A stretch of DNA of 64,000 nt. Source: Acidobacterium capsulatum ATCC 51196 (GTDB taxonomy: Bacteria; Acidobacteriota; Terriglobia; Terriglobales; Acidobacteriaceae). The translations under genes were made by a program, and so were the position numbers. This document shows positions 50,415 through 60,000 of this stretch, one piece after another; position 1 is the stretch's first letter; every line of letters starts with the position of its first letter. The notes under the pieces are model-generated. The model did not search any database, was not told the DNA's origin, and saw nothing but the letters and a program-made list of their open reading frames with translations. The stretch lies in contig NC_012483.1 in the NCBI RefSeq assembly GCF_000022565.1, positions 620,001 to 684,000 on the forward strand, written 5' to 3'.

Positions 50415-51413
50415 ATGCGCGCAGCCGTTTTGCATCAGCCTGGTCCCGTTGACAGCCGTCCTCTATGTCTCGAAGATGTTCCCATCCCCGAACCGGGCCC
50501 GGAGGAAGTACTGCTCCGCGTGGAGGCTTGCGGCGTCTGCCGCACCGACCTGCACATTGCCTCCGGCGACCTGAAGCCGCAGCGAGAGGCGATCATTCCC
50601 GGCCATCAGATTGTGGGCCGCGTGGAGCGACTGGGCAAGGGCGCGAATCACCTCAAGACGAAGGCGCGAGTGGGTGTCTCCTGGATGGGCGGCGTGGACG
50701 GTGATTGCCTGCTCTGCCGCAAGGGCGCGGAAAATCTCTGCGATCATCCGGTCTTCACCGGCTACTCGGTGCATGGCGGCTATGCGGAGTATGCGGTGGC
50801 GCGGGCCAGCTTCTGCTATCCCCTGCCCGAGGATCGTTCCGCCGTTTCGCTTGCGCCGCTGTTGTGCGCGGGCATCATCGGGTTTCGCAGCCTGCGTGTG
50901 GCCGAGGTCCAGCCGGGCGACCGGGTCGGGCTGTTTGGATTCGGCGCCTCCGCGCATCTTGCGATCGAGGTGCTGCACCACTGGGGTTGCGAGGTGTATG
51001 TGGCCACGCGCGGCGCGGAGCATCAGCAACTCGCGCGCGATCTGGGCGCCATGTGGGTAGGCGATGCGACAGCGAAGCCGCCCGAGTTGCTCGACAGTGC
51101 GGTGACCTTCGCGCCCGTGGGCGAGGTGGTCATCTCGGCGCTGGGCGCACTGCGCAAGGGCGGCATTGTGGCGATCAATGCGATTCATCTGGATCGCATT
51201 CCGGAGTTCGATTACGACTCGCTTTTGTGGGGCGAGCGCCAGTTGCGCAGCGTGGCCAATATGACCCGCCAGGATGCGAAGGATTTTCTGGCGCTTGCGC
51301 TGGAAATCGGCATTCAACCGAAGACGCGCATCTTTTCGCTCGAACAGGCCAACGAAGCGCTCGCCGCCGTGGAGCACGATGAGATCAATGGCGCGGCCGT
51401 GCTGGTGCCTTAG
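50415..51413 (+). CDS. Zinc-dependent alcohol dehydrogenase (AdhA-like MDR)
   Basis: 332 residues of the medium-chain dehydrogenase family. Catalytic zinc ligands are in CGVCRTDLH and IPGHQIVGRVERLG. The structural-zinc loop GDCLLCRKGAENLC has three cysteines, and Asp occupies the place of the usual first Cys. The Rossmann loop is VGLFGFGASAHLAIEV. It oxidises an alcohol or reduces an aldehyde with NAD(P). The TAG stop at 51411-51413 overlaps the opposing TAA of the methyltransferase gene, so the two genes converge with shared stop bases. Confidence 0.88.
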   Translation: MRAAVLHQPGPVDSRPLCLEDVPIPEPGPEEVLLRVEACGVCRTDLHIASGDLKPQREAIIPGHQIVGRVERLGKGANHLKTKARVGVSWMGGVDGDCLLCRKGAENLCDHPVFTGYSVHGGYAEYAVARASFCYPLPEDRSAVSLAPLLCAGIIGFRSLRVAEVQPGDRVGLFGFGASAHLAIEVLHHWGCEVYVATRGAEHQQLARDLGAMWVGDATAKPPELLDSAVTFAPVGEVVISALGALRKGGIVAINAIHLDRIPEFDYDSLLWGERQLRSVANMTRQDAKDFLALALEIGIQPKTRIFSLEQANEALAAVEHDEINGAAVLVP

Positions 51414-52078
51414 CTGTTCACGCGAATCAACGTGAAGCCGTCATAGCCTTTGCTGCCCACGGTCTGCTGCGTGGTGGCGGTGACGCGCGGCTCGACGGCG
51501 ACGGCCTCAAAGAAGCGGCGAATGCCCTGCACGTGCTTGTCCCGGGTGCGGGCATCGATCACTTCCCCGTCGCGAATCACGTTATCCACCACAATCACCG
51601 TGCCCGGTCGCGAGAGGCGCAGCGCCCAATCAAAATAGGGCGCGCAGTTTTGCTTATCCGCATCGATGAAGACGAAATCAAATGGACCAAGCCCCTCGGC
51701 TTCCAGCGCGGGCAAGGTTTCAAGGGCAGGCCCGAGACGCTGGTCTACGCGGTCAGAGAGCCCTGCATATTCAATATTGACGAGCGCAACTTCAAAGTGC
51801 AGGGGCGAAAACTCCAGGGTGACCAGCCTGCCATCGGCGGGCAGCGCCCGGGCCATGCAGATGGTGCTGTAGCCGCCGAGGGTGCCAATCTCCAGAATGC
51901 GCTTTGCGCCTACCATGCACGCGAGCAAGTACAACAATCTGCCCTGGCTGGGCGAGACCGCGATGGAGGGCAGCCCGGCATCTTCGCTGGCATCGCGCGC
52001 GGCATCGAGCACGGGGTCAGACGGAATCAGGAGACCATCGACGTACTCTTCGACAGCGGTCCAAAGCTTTTCAGACAT
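51410..52078 (-). CDS. Class I SAM-dependent O-methyltransferase (CCoAOMT-like)
   Basis: 222 residues from ATG 52078 (AGGAG upstream); a longer frame to 52228 is rejected because it overlaps the DinB-like gene. The methyltransferase_3 pattern is clear: RILEIGTLGGYSTICMARAL (SAM loop), LVTLEFSPLHFEVALVNI, FDFVFIDADKQNCAPYF (metal-binding Asp residues) and VIVVDNVIRDGEV. Family members methylate catechol-type hydroxyls or small natural products with a divalent metal. It is the last gene of the recO-glyQ-glyS-DinB run. The substrate is unknown. Confidence 0.9.
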   Translation of the reverse strand: MSEKLWTAVEEYVDGLLIPSDPVLDAARDASEDAGLPSIAVSPSQGRLLYLLACMVGAKRILEIGTLGGYSTICMARALPADGRLVTLEFSPLHFEVALVNIEYAGLSDRVDQRLGPALETLPALEAEGLGPFDFVFIDADKQNCAPYFDWALRLSRPGTVIVVDNVIRDGEVIDARTRDKHVQGIRRFFEAVAVEPRVTATTQQTVGSKGYDGFTLIRVNS

Positions 52079-52112
52079 GGCAAGGCTCCTGCAGATATAG
52101 GATGCGCCGCAG

Positions 52113-52661
52113 CTAACGCTGACTGATTTCGCCTGCCTGCACGCGCTGTGTATATTCCGCCGACTGGTTGCGCGGCACCGACAGAGCCTTCCACTGATCG
52201 CCCGCGAAGTATTTCGCGAGCAGCACAATCTGGCCGACGTGGTACGGATAATGCGCCAACTGGCGATTGATGGCCTGCAACACCGAGTGGGCCTCGCCGC
52301 GAATGGTGATCTGGCGGCTCAGGTCGTCCTCATGCAGCGGCTCAAGCGCGGCAAACATGCAGGCCCAGCCTTCTTCCCACTGCGCCATGAGCGCCGCGCG
52401 CGTGGCCGGGGGATCGACGAATTCGCTGTCGCGATTGCGGTTCGGCTTCTCGCCGTCACTGGTGAGAAAGTCCACCCAGCGCGAGCGCATGTTGCCCACC
52501 ATGTGCTTCACGATGATGGCGATGGAGTTCGACTCCTCACCGAGCGCAATGAAGAGATGCTCGTCGGCTACCTGCTCCATGGCGCGCTCGGCGTTGCGCT
52601 TGTAGAAGCGCAACAGGGGGAGTGTGTCTTCAAGGTACGAGGTCGTGAACACGAGGGCCAT
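52113..52661 (-). CDS. DinB-like protein (DUF1572 type)
   Basis: 182 residues predicted as a four-helix bundle. It opens LVFTTSYLEDTLPLLRFYKR. The metal-type histidines appear in AIIVKHMVGNMRSRW and in INRQLAHYPYHVGQIVLLAKY, the usual three-His arrangement of DinB-fold proteins. Such proteins include thiol-dependent metalloenzymes and damage-induced proteins, and the exact activity is unknown. The gene starts 17 bp after the glyS stop, indicating co-transcription. Confidence 0.85.
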   Translation of the reverse strand: MALVFTTSYLEDTLPLLRFYKRNAERAMEQVADEHLFIALGEESNSIAIIVKHMVGNMRSRWVDFLTSDGEKPNRNRDSEFVDPPATRAALMAQWEEGWACMFAALEPLHEDDLSRQITIRGEAHSVLQAINRQLAHYPYHVGQIVLLAKYFAGDQWKALSVPRNQSAEYTQRVQAGEISQR

Positions 52662-52678
52662 GGTGCGCTCCTGTTGGG

Positions 52679-54799
52679 TTAGCTTGCGACAATCTCAGAG
52701 AAGTCGGCGATGGAAGAGAAACTGCGCAGCACATATTGGATGAGTGCCAGACGATTGTGACGCAGTAAGTCGTCCTCAACCATGACCATGACCTTGTCAA
52801 AGAAGAGATCAACCTGCGGGCGCAGCGTGGCGATCTGTTCAAGCGCCGCGCGATAGTCATTCTTCGCGCGCAGTTCTTCGACCACAGGTGCCAGCTTCGC
52901 GGCGGCCTCGTGCAACTGCTTCTCAGCCGGCTCGGGCAACAAGGCTGCATCCACATCTGCAGATAAGGAGTCCTCCGCCACACCTGCTTTTTCCGCTGCC
53001 TGGCGCAGAATGTTTTTGCTGCGCTTGAAGGCAGCGGCAATGGCGGCGAAATCCTCTGAGCCGCGCACGGCGCTCAGGGCTTCGGCACGGGCGATGGTAT
53101 CGACGACATCATGCGCTCCCGCGGCGAGCACCGCATTCACCACGTCATAGCGGTAGCCGAGCACCTCGCGCATATAAAACTCCAGACGCTCCTTCAGGAA
53201 GGCCATAACTTTTTCGCGGCTCGCGGCGGCGTTCTCCACCTTGGATGATTCCTCCGCCGCGTTCAGGAGACGGTCGAGCGTGACGGGCAACTTCCCTTCC
53301 GCGAGAATCTTCACGACGGCGTTGGCGGCGCGGCGCAAAGCGAAAGGGTCTTTGGAGCCGGTCGGTTCAAGCCCGATGGCAAACATCTCCACGATGGTGC
53401 CGATGCGGTCGGCGAGGCCGAGCAGTTGCCCTTCGAGCGTGGGCGGAATGGGATCGTCCATGGAAGCCGGGGAGTACTGCCAGTAGATGGCCTGTGCCAC
53501 CGCCTCGCCTTCGCCCTGCGCGCGCGCATAGAGGCCGCCGACAATGCCCTGCAACTCGGTGAACTCTTTCACCAACTCGGTCGTCAGATCGGTTTTCGCG
53601 AGTTCCACAGCGCGCAGCAGCGCAGCCTCGTCCACCGAGGTGCCGGCGTGGCGCACCTGCGCGGAGAGCTTCACCGCAATCTCGCGGGTGGTGTGCGTCT
53701 TCTGGTGGTAGCTGCCCAGTTCCTTATGGAAGGTGACGGACTGGAGCATCTCCAGGCGATTGGCAAGCGAGATCTTCTGATCGACGGTCCAGAAGAAGCG
53801 CGCGTCGTTGAAGCGGGCGCGCAACACACGCTCATTGCCATGGCGAATGATGGCCGCCGCCTGATCCGACGGCTCGGTGTTGAGCGCGGTCAGGAAGTGC
53901 GGCGCGAGCTTGCCGGCCGCATCTTCGACGGCGAAGTACTTCTGGTGGTCGCGCATCACCGTGACCAGCACCTCTTCGGGCAGTGCCAGAAACTCGGTTT
54001 CAAAGCTGCCCAAGAGCACGGAGGGCCATTCGGTCAGGTGCGTGACGGCGTCCACCAACGCCTCGTCTTCACGCCAGCGGGCACCGGGAACGGTGCGCGT
54101 GACATGGTCGAGCGCCTTGCGAATCCTGTGCCGCCGCGCCTCTACGTCGGCCTGCACTTTAGCGGCCTCAAGGGTAGCGGCATACTCCATGGGCGCGGGG
54201 ATAGCGACGGGCGCATCGCCATGTAAAATGCGATGGCCATACGTCACATTCGCGGCGGTGACGCCCGCAAACTCCACCGGGATAACCTGCTCGCCGAGCA
54301 GCGCGACCATCCACTGCACAGGGCGCACAAAGCGCTCGGGCTTGCCCGCTCGCCAGTACATGTTCTTGGGCCAGTAGATCGCCGCGATCTCTTTCGGCAG
54401 GGCTTCGAGCAAAATCTCGTTCGCCGCGCGGCCCTTGCGCACGCTGCTGGCCCCGACGTACTCGCCTTTGGGCGTGGTGACTTTCTGCAACGCCGCGACT
54501 TCGACGCCTGCCTTCTTTGCAAAGGCCTGCGCGGCAGGGGTGGGCTGGCCATCCTTGAAGGCGATGCTCCAGGCCGGGCCGGTCAACTGCTCTTCGCGGT
54601 CGGCCTGCGCGGCCTTGACGCCAGTGACCAGCACGGCCAGGCGGCGAGGCGTGGAGTAGCGGGTGACCGCGTGGCCCTCAGCCAGCAAATCTTCGCGCTG
54701 CAACAGCTCTGCAACGCGGCGCGCCAGCTCGCTCTCGGCGGCGGCAATCATGCGCGCGGGAATCTCTTCCAGTCCGATCTCAAATAAAAACTCTGCCAT
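52679..54799 (-). CDS. glyS: Glycyl-tRNA synthetase beta subunit
   Basis: 706 residues from ATG 54799, giving the family-typical start MAEFLFEIGLEEIPARMI. A longer frame to 54979 overlaps glyQ and is rejected. PAWSIAFKDGQPTPAAQAFA, NMYWRAGKPERFVRPVQWMV and TEWPSVLLGSFE are characteristic. The C-terminal anticodon-binding and DALR-like part includes KDPFALRRAANAVVKIL. With GlyQ it forms the alpha2-beta2 enzyme that charges tRNA-Gly. The gene is 29 bp downstream of glyQ. Confidence 0.96.
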   Translation of the reverse strand: MAEFLFEIGLEEIPARMIAAAESELARRVAELLQREDLLAEGHAVTRYSTPRRLAVLVTGVKAAQADREEQLTGPAWSIAFKDGQPTPAAQAFAKKAGVEVAALQKVTTPKGEYVGASSVRKGRAANEILLEALPKEIAAIYWPKNMYWRAGKPERFVRPVQWMVALLGEQVIPVEFAGVTAANVTYGHRILHGDAPVAIPAPMEYAATLEAAKVQADVEARRHRIRKALDHVTRTVPGARWREDEALVDAVTHLTEWPSVLLGSFETEFLALPEEVLVTVMRDHQKYFAVEDAAGKLAPHFLTALNTEPSDQAAAIIRHGNERVLRARFNDARFFWTVDQKISLANRLEMLQSVTFHKELGSYHQKTHTTREIAVKLSAQVRHAGTSVDEAALLRAVELAKTDLTTELVKEFTELQGIVGGLYARAQGEGEAVAQAIYWQYSPASMDDPIPPTLEGQLLGLADRIGTIVEMFAIGLEPTGSKDPFALRRAANAVVKILAEGKLPVTLDRLLNAAEESSKVENAAASREKVMAFLKERLEFYMREVLGYRYDVVNAVLAAGAHDVVDTIARAEALSAVRGSEDFAAIAAAFKRSKNILRQAAEKAGVAEDSLSADVDAALLPEPAEKQLHEAAAKLAPVVEELRAKNDYRAALEQIATLRPQVDLFFDKVMVMVEDDLLRHNRLALIQYVLRSFSSIADFSEIVAS

Positions 54800-54828
54800 T
54801 TGCTCTCTTCTTTTTTGCTCGAAATCGT

Positions 54829-55866
54829 TTATGCGGAGAGGCCCACACTCTGCTGCCGGTATGCCTTGGCCACGCCCACCACCATGTTGCGAATGCGGGC
54901 CATGACGGCCACGCGTTCGGTGACGGAGATAGCGCCGCGCGCATCCAGCAGGTTGAAGAGGTGCGAACACTTCAGGCACAGCTCGTACGCGCCCAGCACC
55001 GGAAAGCGCCGCAGCGACTGCACCACGTCTTCACTGGCCGGCACGCCCGCGCCGTCATGCACCACACGCTCGTGAATCTTCTCGTGACGCTCGGCCTTCT
55101 TTTCGGCTTTGGGCGAAAAGCTCTCGTGAAAGTTCGCGAGCAGCGCCTGGCACTCGGCCTCGTAGAGGCGCAGGTGCTCCCACAGCTTGCCGATGTCGGC
55201 GGCTTCAAAGTTGTAGACCGAGAGCTGCAGTTCCTCCTGCAGACGAATCTCGCCGTAGGTCACTTCCCTGCCGTTGCGCGGGTCACGCGCCCACACGATG
55301 TCATAAATGGAGTCCACATCCTGCAGAAAGGCGCAGAGGCGTTCGAGGCCATAGGTGATTTCGCCCGAGATGGGGTCAAGATCCATGCCGCCGCACTGCT
55401 GAAAGTAGGTGAACTGCGTGATCTCGAGGCCATCAAGCATCACCTGCCAGCCGACGCCCCAGGCGCCCCCTACGGGCCACTCCCAGTTGTCCTCTTCAAA
55501 CTTGATGTCGTGCTCGCGCAGGTCAATGCCGATGGCTTCGAGGGACTTCAGGTACAGGTCCTGAATGTCGGCCGGTGGCGGCTTCAGAATGACCTGCAAC
55601 TGCGTGTGCTTGTAGAGGCGGTTCGGGTTTTCTCCGTAGCGCCCGTCGGCGGGCCGCCGCGAGGGCTGCGCATAGGCAATGTTGATGGGCTCGGGGCCCA
55701 GCACGCGCAAAAAGGTATCGGGCGACATGGTGCCCGCGCCCACTTCTACGTCATAGGGCTGCTGCAGCACGCATCCGCGCTCGGCCCAGTAGCTTTGCAG
55801 GCGGAAAAGCACCTCTTGAAAGGTCAGAGGCTTCGATTGGGAGTGATTCTTAGGGGCAGAGGCCAC
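54829..55866 (-). CDS. glyQ: Glycyl-tRNA synthetase alpha subunit
   Basis: About 345 residues from GTG 55866, preceded by GGAGAGACGG. An ATG at 55950 that overlaps the recO stop is an alternative and would add 28 residues. The core begins at [26 protein letters not shown], split here by the family's conserved [26 protein letters not shown]-type motif appears as [20 protein letters not shown], followed by [18 protein letters not shown]. This is the catalytic aminoacylation subunit. The C-terminal tail of about 40 residues beyond the usual family end is slightly long. Confidence 0.93.
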   Translation of the reverse strand: MASAPKNHSQSKPLTFQEVLFRLQSYWAERGCVLQQPYDVEVGAGTMSPDTFLRVLGPEPINIAYAQPSRRPADGRYGENPNRLYKHTQLQVILKPPPADIQDLYLKSLEAIGIDLREHDIKFEEDNWEWPVGGAWGVGWQVMLDGLEITQFTYFQQCGGMDLDPISGEITYGLERLCAFLQDVDSIYDIVWARDPRNGREVTYGEIRLQEELQLSVYNFEAADIGKLWEHLRLYEAECQALLANFHESFSPKAEKKAERHEKIHERVVHDGAGVPASEDVVQSLRRFPVLGAYELCLKCSHLFNLLDARGAISVTERVAVMARIRNMVVGVAKAYRQQSVGLSA

Positions 55867-55949
55867 GCGGGTTCCGTCTCTCCATCGACTGGGATATAGA
55901 TTGATTCTGATTTTACAGAGTTCGCGCCGAAGTGCCGGGCCGGGCGGCA

Positions 55950-56717
55950 TCAGCCTCCTAACCGGCGCAGGGCATCGGCGGAGTGCAGACGGCGTTCGAG
56001 GTGGCGTTCGAGCGTGATGAGTGCGAAGCGGCGCAGGTCCGCGGCGCGAGCCGGGGGCCACGGGGGCAGTTCCGCCGTAGGCGCAAAGGCGGCGACCGGC
56101 TTGCGGAAGAACTGCTGCGCGAGCGCGAGACTCTCGGCGGAAAGGATGCGCGCACCGGGGCGGCGGTGGGTCTCGCAGAGCAGGCCGTCTACCTCGGAGT
56201 GGAAGAAGGCGGCGCGCCCGGTCAGCGGCTCATCGCAGACGGCGCAGTGAGTCAGGTCGGGCAGCCAGCCGAGCAGGCGGGGCATCCAGAGGGCGAAGTA
56301 GGTCACCGGCATCCAGATGGCCCCCTGCCGGGTATGGGCCAGCACGGAGAGGACGAGGCGGAAGATGACCTCCTGCGGGTCATGATCGGGCAGGGCCTCT
56401 TCGAGCACCTCGGTGTAAAAGGCCAGGGCGGCAGCGCGGGCGTAGTCCATGGGGTCAGAGAGCGGCGAGGTGACGATCTCGCAGGCGTCGAGGCGCACCA
56501 GTTCCTGCCGGGGCTTCTCTACATAGCTGGCGAGCACGTGCGTCATGGGTTCAAGGGCGCCCCCGAAGCGGCGGCGCGACTTGGCGCCGGACTTGGCGAT
56601 GCCCTTGATCTTGCCGGCTTCGCGCGTGAAGAGCGACACGACCAGATCGGCCTCATGCAGGGGCCAGGACTTGAGAACGATCGACTCGATGCGGTGCGCG
56701 GGCACAATCCCGAGCAT
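55950..56717 (-). CDS. recO: DNA repair protein RecO
   Basis: 255 residues. An N-terminal OB-fold ([28 protein letters not shown], shown here only in part by its family pattern) is followed by a helical domain and a zinc-binding segment, [16 protein letters not shown] then LLCETHRR. RecO works with RecR in loading RecA at gaps coated by SSB. It is upstream of glyQ on the same strand; an in-frame glyQ ATG overlaps its stop. Length is normal. Confidence 0.93.
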   Translation of the reverse strand: MLGIVPAHRIESIVLKSWPLHEADLVVSLFTREAGKIKGIAKSGAKSRRRFGGALEPMTHVLASYVEKPRQELVRLDACEIVTSPLSDPMDYARAAALAFYTEVLEEALPDHDPQEVIFRLVLSVLAHTRQGAIWMPVTYFALWMPRLLGWLPDLTHCAVCDEPLTGRAAFFHSEVDGLLCETHRRPGARILSAESLALAQQFFRKPVAAFAPTAELPPWPPARAADLRRFALITLERHLERRLHSADALRRLGG

Positions 56718-56747
56718 AGAAGAAATGCGGGACGGGCGAATACAGGG

Positions 56748-57029
56748 TTATGCGGAGCGAACGATGCTCAGGCGGCCCGGCAACTTTGGCACAGGGCGCG
56801 AGCCGGCCTGCTCTGACGTGGCCAGCAAGGCGTAGAGCTTGGCTTCCAGATGCGAGAGCAGCTCTCGGACCATCTGCGCCTCGGGCGATTGCAGGGTGGC
56901 ATTCTCAATTGAGGTCTGCTCCAGCAGGCAGATGAGCAGGGTCATCTCCTCCTGACAGAGATTGAGCGTCAGATCGGCTGCTGCGCCGCATTCGACTGGC
57001 GTCCATGGTCGCGTAAAAGGGTGCGTCAT
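56748..57029 (-). CDS. Small hypothetical protein upstream of recO
   Basis: 93 residues from ATG 57029 (AAGGAA upstream). The frame extends further upstream but with no start signal and low-quality sequence. It is a helical protein: LTLNLCQEEMTLLICLLEQT and EAQMVRELLSHLEAKLYALL look amphipathic. A basic tail (VPKLPGRLSIVRSA) ends it. No family is recognised. It lies 30 bp ahead of recO in the same direction and could be the first gene of that run. Confidence 0.55.
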   Translation of the reverse strand: MTHPFTRPWTPVECGAAADLTLNLCQEEMTLLICLLEQTSIENATLQSPEAQMVRELLSHLEAKLYALLATSEQAGSRPVPKLPGRLSIVRSA

Positions 57030-57321
57030 CCAGATTCCTTGCGGCGGCGAAAGTAAAGCCTGCTGAGAGGTTAAGCGGGAAAAACGCGGCGAACAACGTC
57101 CCGAAAGTTGTAGGAAGTGGGCCGCCGGTAATAGCTCGAACGGGGCAGGCGGCCCGGCCGGGAGCCTTTGCCGGGAAAATCCATTTTCCTGCCCCACGGC
57201 GAGGAGGTTTCGCGTTACTCTGTTGCCAGATCGTCTTCCACCCTTCACTCCACATTCATATTGGCCCGGCGGATTTACAGGGTGGGGAGACGTGCATTCA
57301 AGACTGAACTCGAGGAGATGC

Positions 57322-58752
57322 ATGTCCACTGAACTCCGTAGTTTCCTGGCCCTGCCCTATGAAGAACTGGAAGAGCTGAACCTGAAGGCCAAGCAAGAGC
57401 GCAAAAACCGGGTCGCCGCCGACAAGATTCAGGAAGAACGGCTGAAGTTTCTGACCGACAACAAAGGCATCAAGGCTGTGACGTTGCTTTTCAGCGATCT
57501 GGAAGGCCGTCTGCACATGCTCGACTACGACAAGAAGTTTCTTGTGAAGAGCTTTGACAACCTGACCTTTGACGGCTCCTCGATTCGCGGCTTTACGGCA
57601 CAGCGCGAGAGCGATCTGCGCCTGGCCATTGACTGGAGCGCCTTCTACCTTGGGCCGGCGGACATTTTTGGGCCCGGCAAGGTGCTGGTCTTTGGCGAAG
57701 TGATCGATAAGAACGGCACCGCCTACTCGGGCGACATGCGCGGCGTGCTGAAGTCGCTGGCCAACGAGATGCACGAGAAGGAAGGCTACACGCTCAATGC
57801 CGCCAATGAGATTGAGGGCTTCCTGTTTGCCGGCGTGGATGCGGAGCGGAAGTTCCCCGAGACGGGCCGCTTCGACTACGTGAATACGGGCGGCTACTAC
57901 CACTCGCTGCCGGGCGATCCGCTGCGGAGCTTTATCGACACCACGGCCGAAGTGCTGCGCGCGATGGGCTTTGAGAATGAGAAGGACCACCCCGAGGTGG
58001 CTCCCTCGCAGTTTGAGATCAACTACGGCTACGGCGAAGTGGTTGCGGCGGCTGACCAGATTCAGCTCTACAAGCTCATCTGCCGCCAGGTGGCGACGGG
58101 CATGGGCCTGACGGCCTCGTTCCTGCCGAAGCCGGTGGTGGGTGTGAACGGCAGCGGCATGCACACGAATATCTCCATCAGCAAGGGCGGCAAGAACCTC
58201 TTCTGGGATCCGAAGGGCGAAGAGAAGCTGTCGGGCTTTGCGTGGGAGTTTGTGGATCGCGTGCTGACGCATGGCAACGACATCTGCCTGCTGCTGAACT
58301 CGAGCGTGAACTCGTACCGCCGCCTCGACCCGCACTTTGAAGCTCCGAACCAGATCAAGGCTTCGGCAGTGGATCGCGGCTCGATGGTGCGCATTCCGAT
58401 CGGCAATGAGAAGAGCTCGCGCGTCGAGGTTCGCTCGGTTGCCCCGGACTCGAACCCCTACCTGGTGCTGTACTCGATCTTCAAGTCTGGCCTGCACGGC
58501 GAGACCGCCAAGATTGCCAACCTGCGCCAGGCGGAGCGCTACCTGCCGGACAACATCTACACGGCGCTCGAAAACTTCCGCAACGCGGAGTGGACCACCA
58601 AGCTGCTGGGCGCGGATGTGAAGGCCCGCTACGGCGACCTGAAGCAGGCCTCGGCCGACCGCTGCGCGCGCCTGCTCGGCACCTATGTGAAGGCCGCCGA
58701 GGTCCAGTTCCACCACGAGATCTACAACCAGTTCCTCTGGAACCAGTTCTAA
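57322..58752 (+). CDS. glnA: Glutamine synthetase
   Basis: 476 residues from ATG 57322 with GAGGAG 5 bp upstream; a longer frame from 57223 is rejected. The beta-grasp domain has LTFDGSSIRGF. The catalytic domain has NEIEGFLF (metal Glu), VAPSQFEINYGYG and KPVVGVNGSGMHTNIS, the ATP-binding signature, and PNQIKASAVDRGSMVRIP with active-site Arg. I see no NLYDLP-type adenylylation motif near the C terminus, so control by GlnE-type modification is unlikely. It makes glutamine from glutamate and ammonia. The upstream 290 bp shows no obvious sigma-54 promoter. A strong terminator follows. Confidence 0.95.
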   Translation: MSTELRSFLALPYEELEELNLKAKQERKNRVAADKIQEERLKFLTDNKGIKAVTLLFSDLEGRLHMLDYDKKFLVKSFDNLTFDGSSIRGFTAQRESDLRLAIDWSAFYLGPADIFGPGKVLVFGEVIDKNGTAYSGDMRGVLKSLANEMHEKEGYTLNAANEIEGFLFAGVDAERKFPETGRFDYVNTGGYYHSLPGDPLRSFIDTTAEVLRAMGFENEKDHPEVAPSQFEINYGYGEVVAAADQIQLYKLICRQVATGMGLTASFLPKPVVGVNGSGMHTNISISKGGKNLFWDPKGEEKLSGFAWEFVDRVLTHGNDICLLLNSSVNSYRRLDPHFEAPNQIKASAVDRGSMVRIPIGNEKSSRVEVRSVAPDSNPYLVLYSIFKSGLHGETAKIANLRQAERYLPDNIYTALENFRNAEWTTKLLGADVKARYGDLKQASADRCARLLGTYVKAAEVQFHHEIYNQFLWNQF

Positions 58753-58777
58753 GTCTCAAAGCCATTGACACACAGGG

Positions 58778-58806
58778 AAAAGCCCCGGAGGATTCCGGGG
58801 CTTTTG
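58778..58806. terminator. Rho-independent terminator after glnA
   Basis: AAAAGCCCCGGA pairs with TCCGGGGCTTTT around a short loop, 25 bp after the glnA stop. The A and T runs on both sides make it usable by the convergent membrane-protein gene too. Confidence 0.92.
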
Positions 58807-58821
58807 CTTTGCCGGTTGGCG

Positions 58822-59160
58822 CTACGATACGGAAGCGGCGCGGAAGTAGCTGCGGGCATCGGCGCGGAAGAGCAGCCAGGTGATGAGAACAAAGATGCAG
58901 AAGTGAATGACGAGCTTATGCCAGTCTCCATAGCTGATGGCGACATGGAAGGCCATCCAGGCAATAGCCAGCCAGCGCGCCCAGTTGCGGCCCTGCAAGA
59001 GGAAGGCTCCGGCAACGATCGCGAGGGCTTCGGTGAGCTCGATCCAGATGAAATCAAGCTGGTGGAAGTTATGAAAGTGGTAGACGAAACCGATGCAGCC
59101 CACCAGCAGATAGAGGCAGGCTACGACGAGAACCGATAGGGGGCGCTTCGGGGTGGTCAT
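58822..59160 (-). CDS. Small integral membrane protein, unknown function
   Basis: 112 residues with four predicted membrane helices: LSVLVVACLYLLVGCIGFVY, ELTEALAIVAGAFLLQG, WLAIAWMAFHVAISYG and LVIHFCIFVLITWLLF. A histidine cluster (HFHNFHQ) lies in the first loop. No family is recognised beyond a general small membrane-protein appearance. It is convergent with glnA. The start ATG lies close to the VapC stop region but in an independent unit. Confidence 0.7.
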   Translation of the reverse strand: MTTPKRPLSVLVVACLYLLVGCIGFVYHFHNFHQLDFIWIELTEALAIVAGAFLLQGRNWARWLAIAWMAFHVAISYGDWHKLVIHFCIFVLITWLLFRADARSYFRAASVS

Positions 59161-59186
59161 GACTTGCTCCCGTGATACACGCTCTA

Positions 59187-59609
59187 TTAGCGAAAAGGGT
59201 TTTGCACCTTCAAGCCGCCAAACTTCTGGCCGTGCTGGAGGTCTTCACTATAGAGCAAATCGCACTGCGCTTCGATGGCTGCCGAGACGATCAGAGAATC
59301 AAACCACGAAAGCTTGTGCCGGGCATGAAGATGCAGCGCCTCAGAGTAAAGCGCGGGAGACGAATGCACGGCCAGCAGAGGGCGCAAAGTGATGGCAAGA
59401 AACTGCTCGGCTTCCTCGACGGTCATCTTTTGCGTGAAGTTGCGCAGTGCGACGTTGAAGAACTCCTGCACGACCTGATAACTGATGACACCCAGACCTG
59501 AGCGCAAGGCATCGCGAATGAGCTGCTGGGCCTTCTTTGCCTTTGCGGGAGCGGATTGGTCGAAGGCGTAGACAAAGATATTGGTGTCGAGGAAATATCT
59601 ACCGGGCAT
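59187..59609 (-). CDS. vapC: PIN-domain ribonuclease toxin, VapC-like
   Basis: 140 residues. The PIN fold opens YFLDTNIFVYAFD with the first acidic residue. The second is in SYQVVQEFFNVAL and the third and fourth in LSWFDSLIVSAAI and LLYSEDLQHGQ, so the four-acid Mg2+ site is intact. VapC toxins cleave RNA, often tRNA or rRNA. Its start overlaps the antitoxin gene by 11 bp, the normal antitoxin-first layout. Confidence 0.9.
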   Translation of the reverse strand: MPGRYFLDTNIFVYAFDQSAPAKAKKAQQLIRDALRSGLGVISYQVVQEFFNVALRNFTQKMTVEEAEQFLAITLRPLLAVHSSPALYSEALHLHARHKLSWFDSLIVSAAIEAQCDLLYSEDLQHGQKFGGLKVQNPFR

Positions 59610-59817
59610 TCATTTCGTCCCGGGTGTAACGCCGGCCCGCGTTCACATGCTGCAGGCGCTTCATGAGCGCATCAAAGTCTTTGCCGCTGCCCGATTGCAC
59701 GGTGTACTGCTCCAACCACTCACGAAACACACTGTTGAGGGTCTTGTGCTGCGCCTGAGCAATCTGCCGTGCCTGCTCGATGAGGTGCTCGTCCGCGCTG
59801 AGGGTTATGTTCTTCAT
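59599..59817 (-). CDS. vapB: Ribbon-helix-helix antitoxin, VapB-like
   Basis: 72 residues. MKNITLSADEHLIEQARQIA is a beta-strand plus helix of the ribbon-helix-helix type, and NSVFREWLEQYT is the second helix. The C-terminal part (DFDALMKRLQHVNAGRRYT) is the usual toxin-wrapping tail. It should neutralise the overlapping VapC and repress its own operon; a small palindrome ATACGTAT (59816-59823) covers the start codon. Confidence 0.82.
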   Translation of the reverse strand: MKNITLSADEHLIEQARQIAQAQHKTLNSVFREWLEQYTVQSGSGKDFDALMKRLQHVNAGRRYTRDEMNAR

Positions 59818-60000
59818 ACGTATTTAGGGTACACGAGATTCGTGCACCTAAAGAGTGGTTTGGTCGCCGGAATCTCGATCAACGCCGGAATTTTGATACA
59901 TCTCCTAAGGTGAATCTGACCTCTTACTGGTGAACGTGCCCTGTCGGCACGGACCACATCACGGCGCAGGCGCGCCGGGGACCAGGCAGGACAATTCTCT

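Noticed and set aside
57298-58716. 472-codon minus-strand open frame
   Set aside because: Exact shadow of glnA, which has all active-site motifs.
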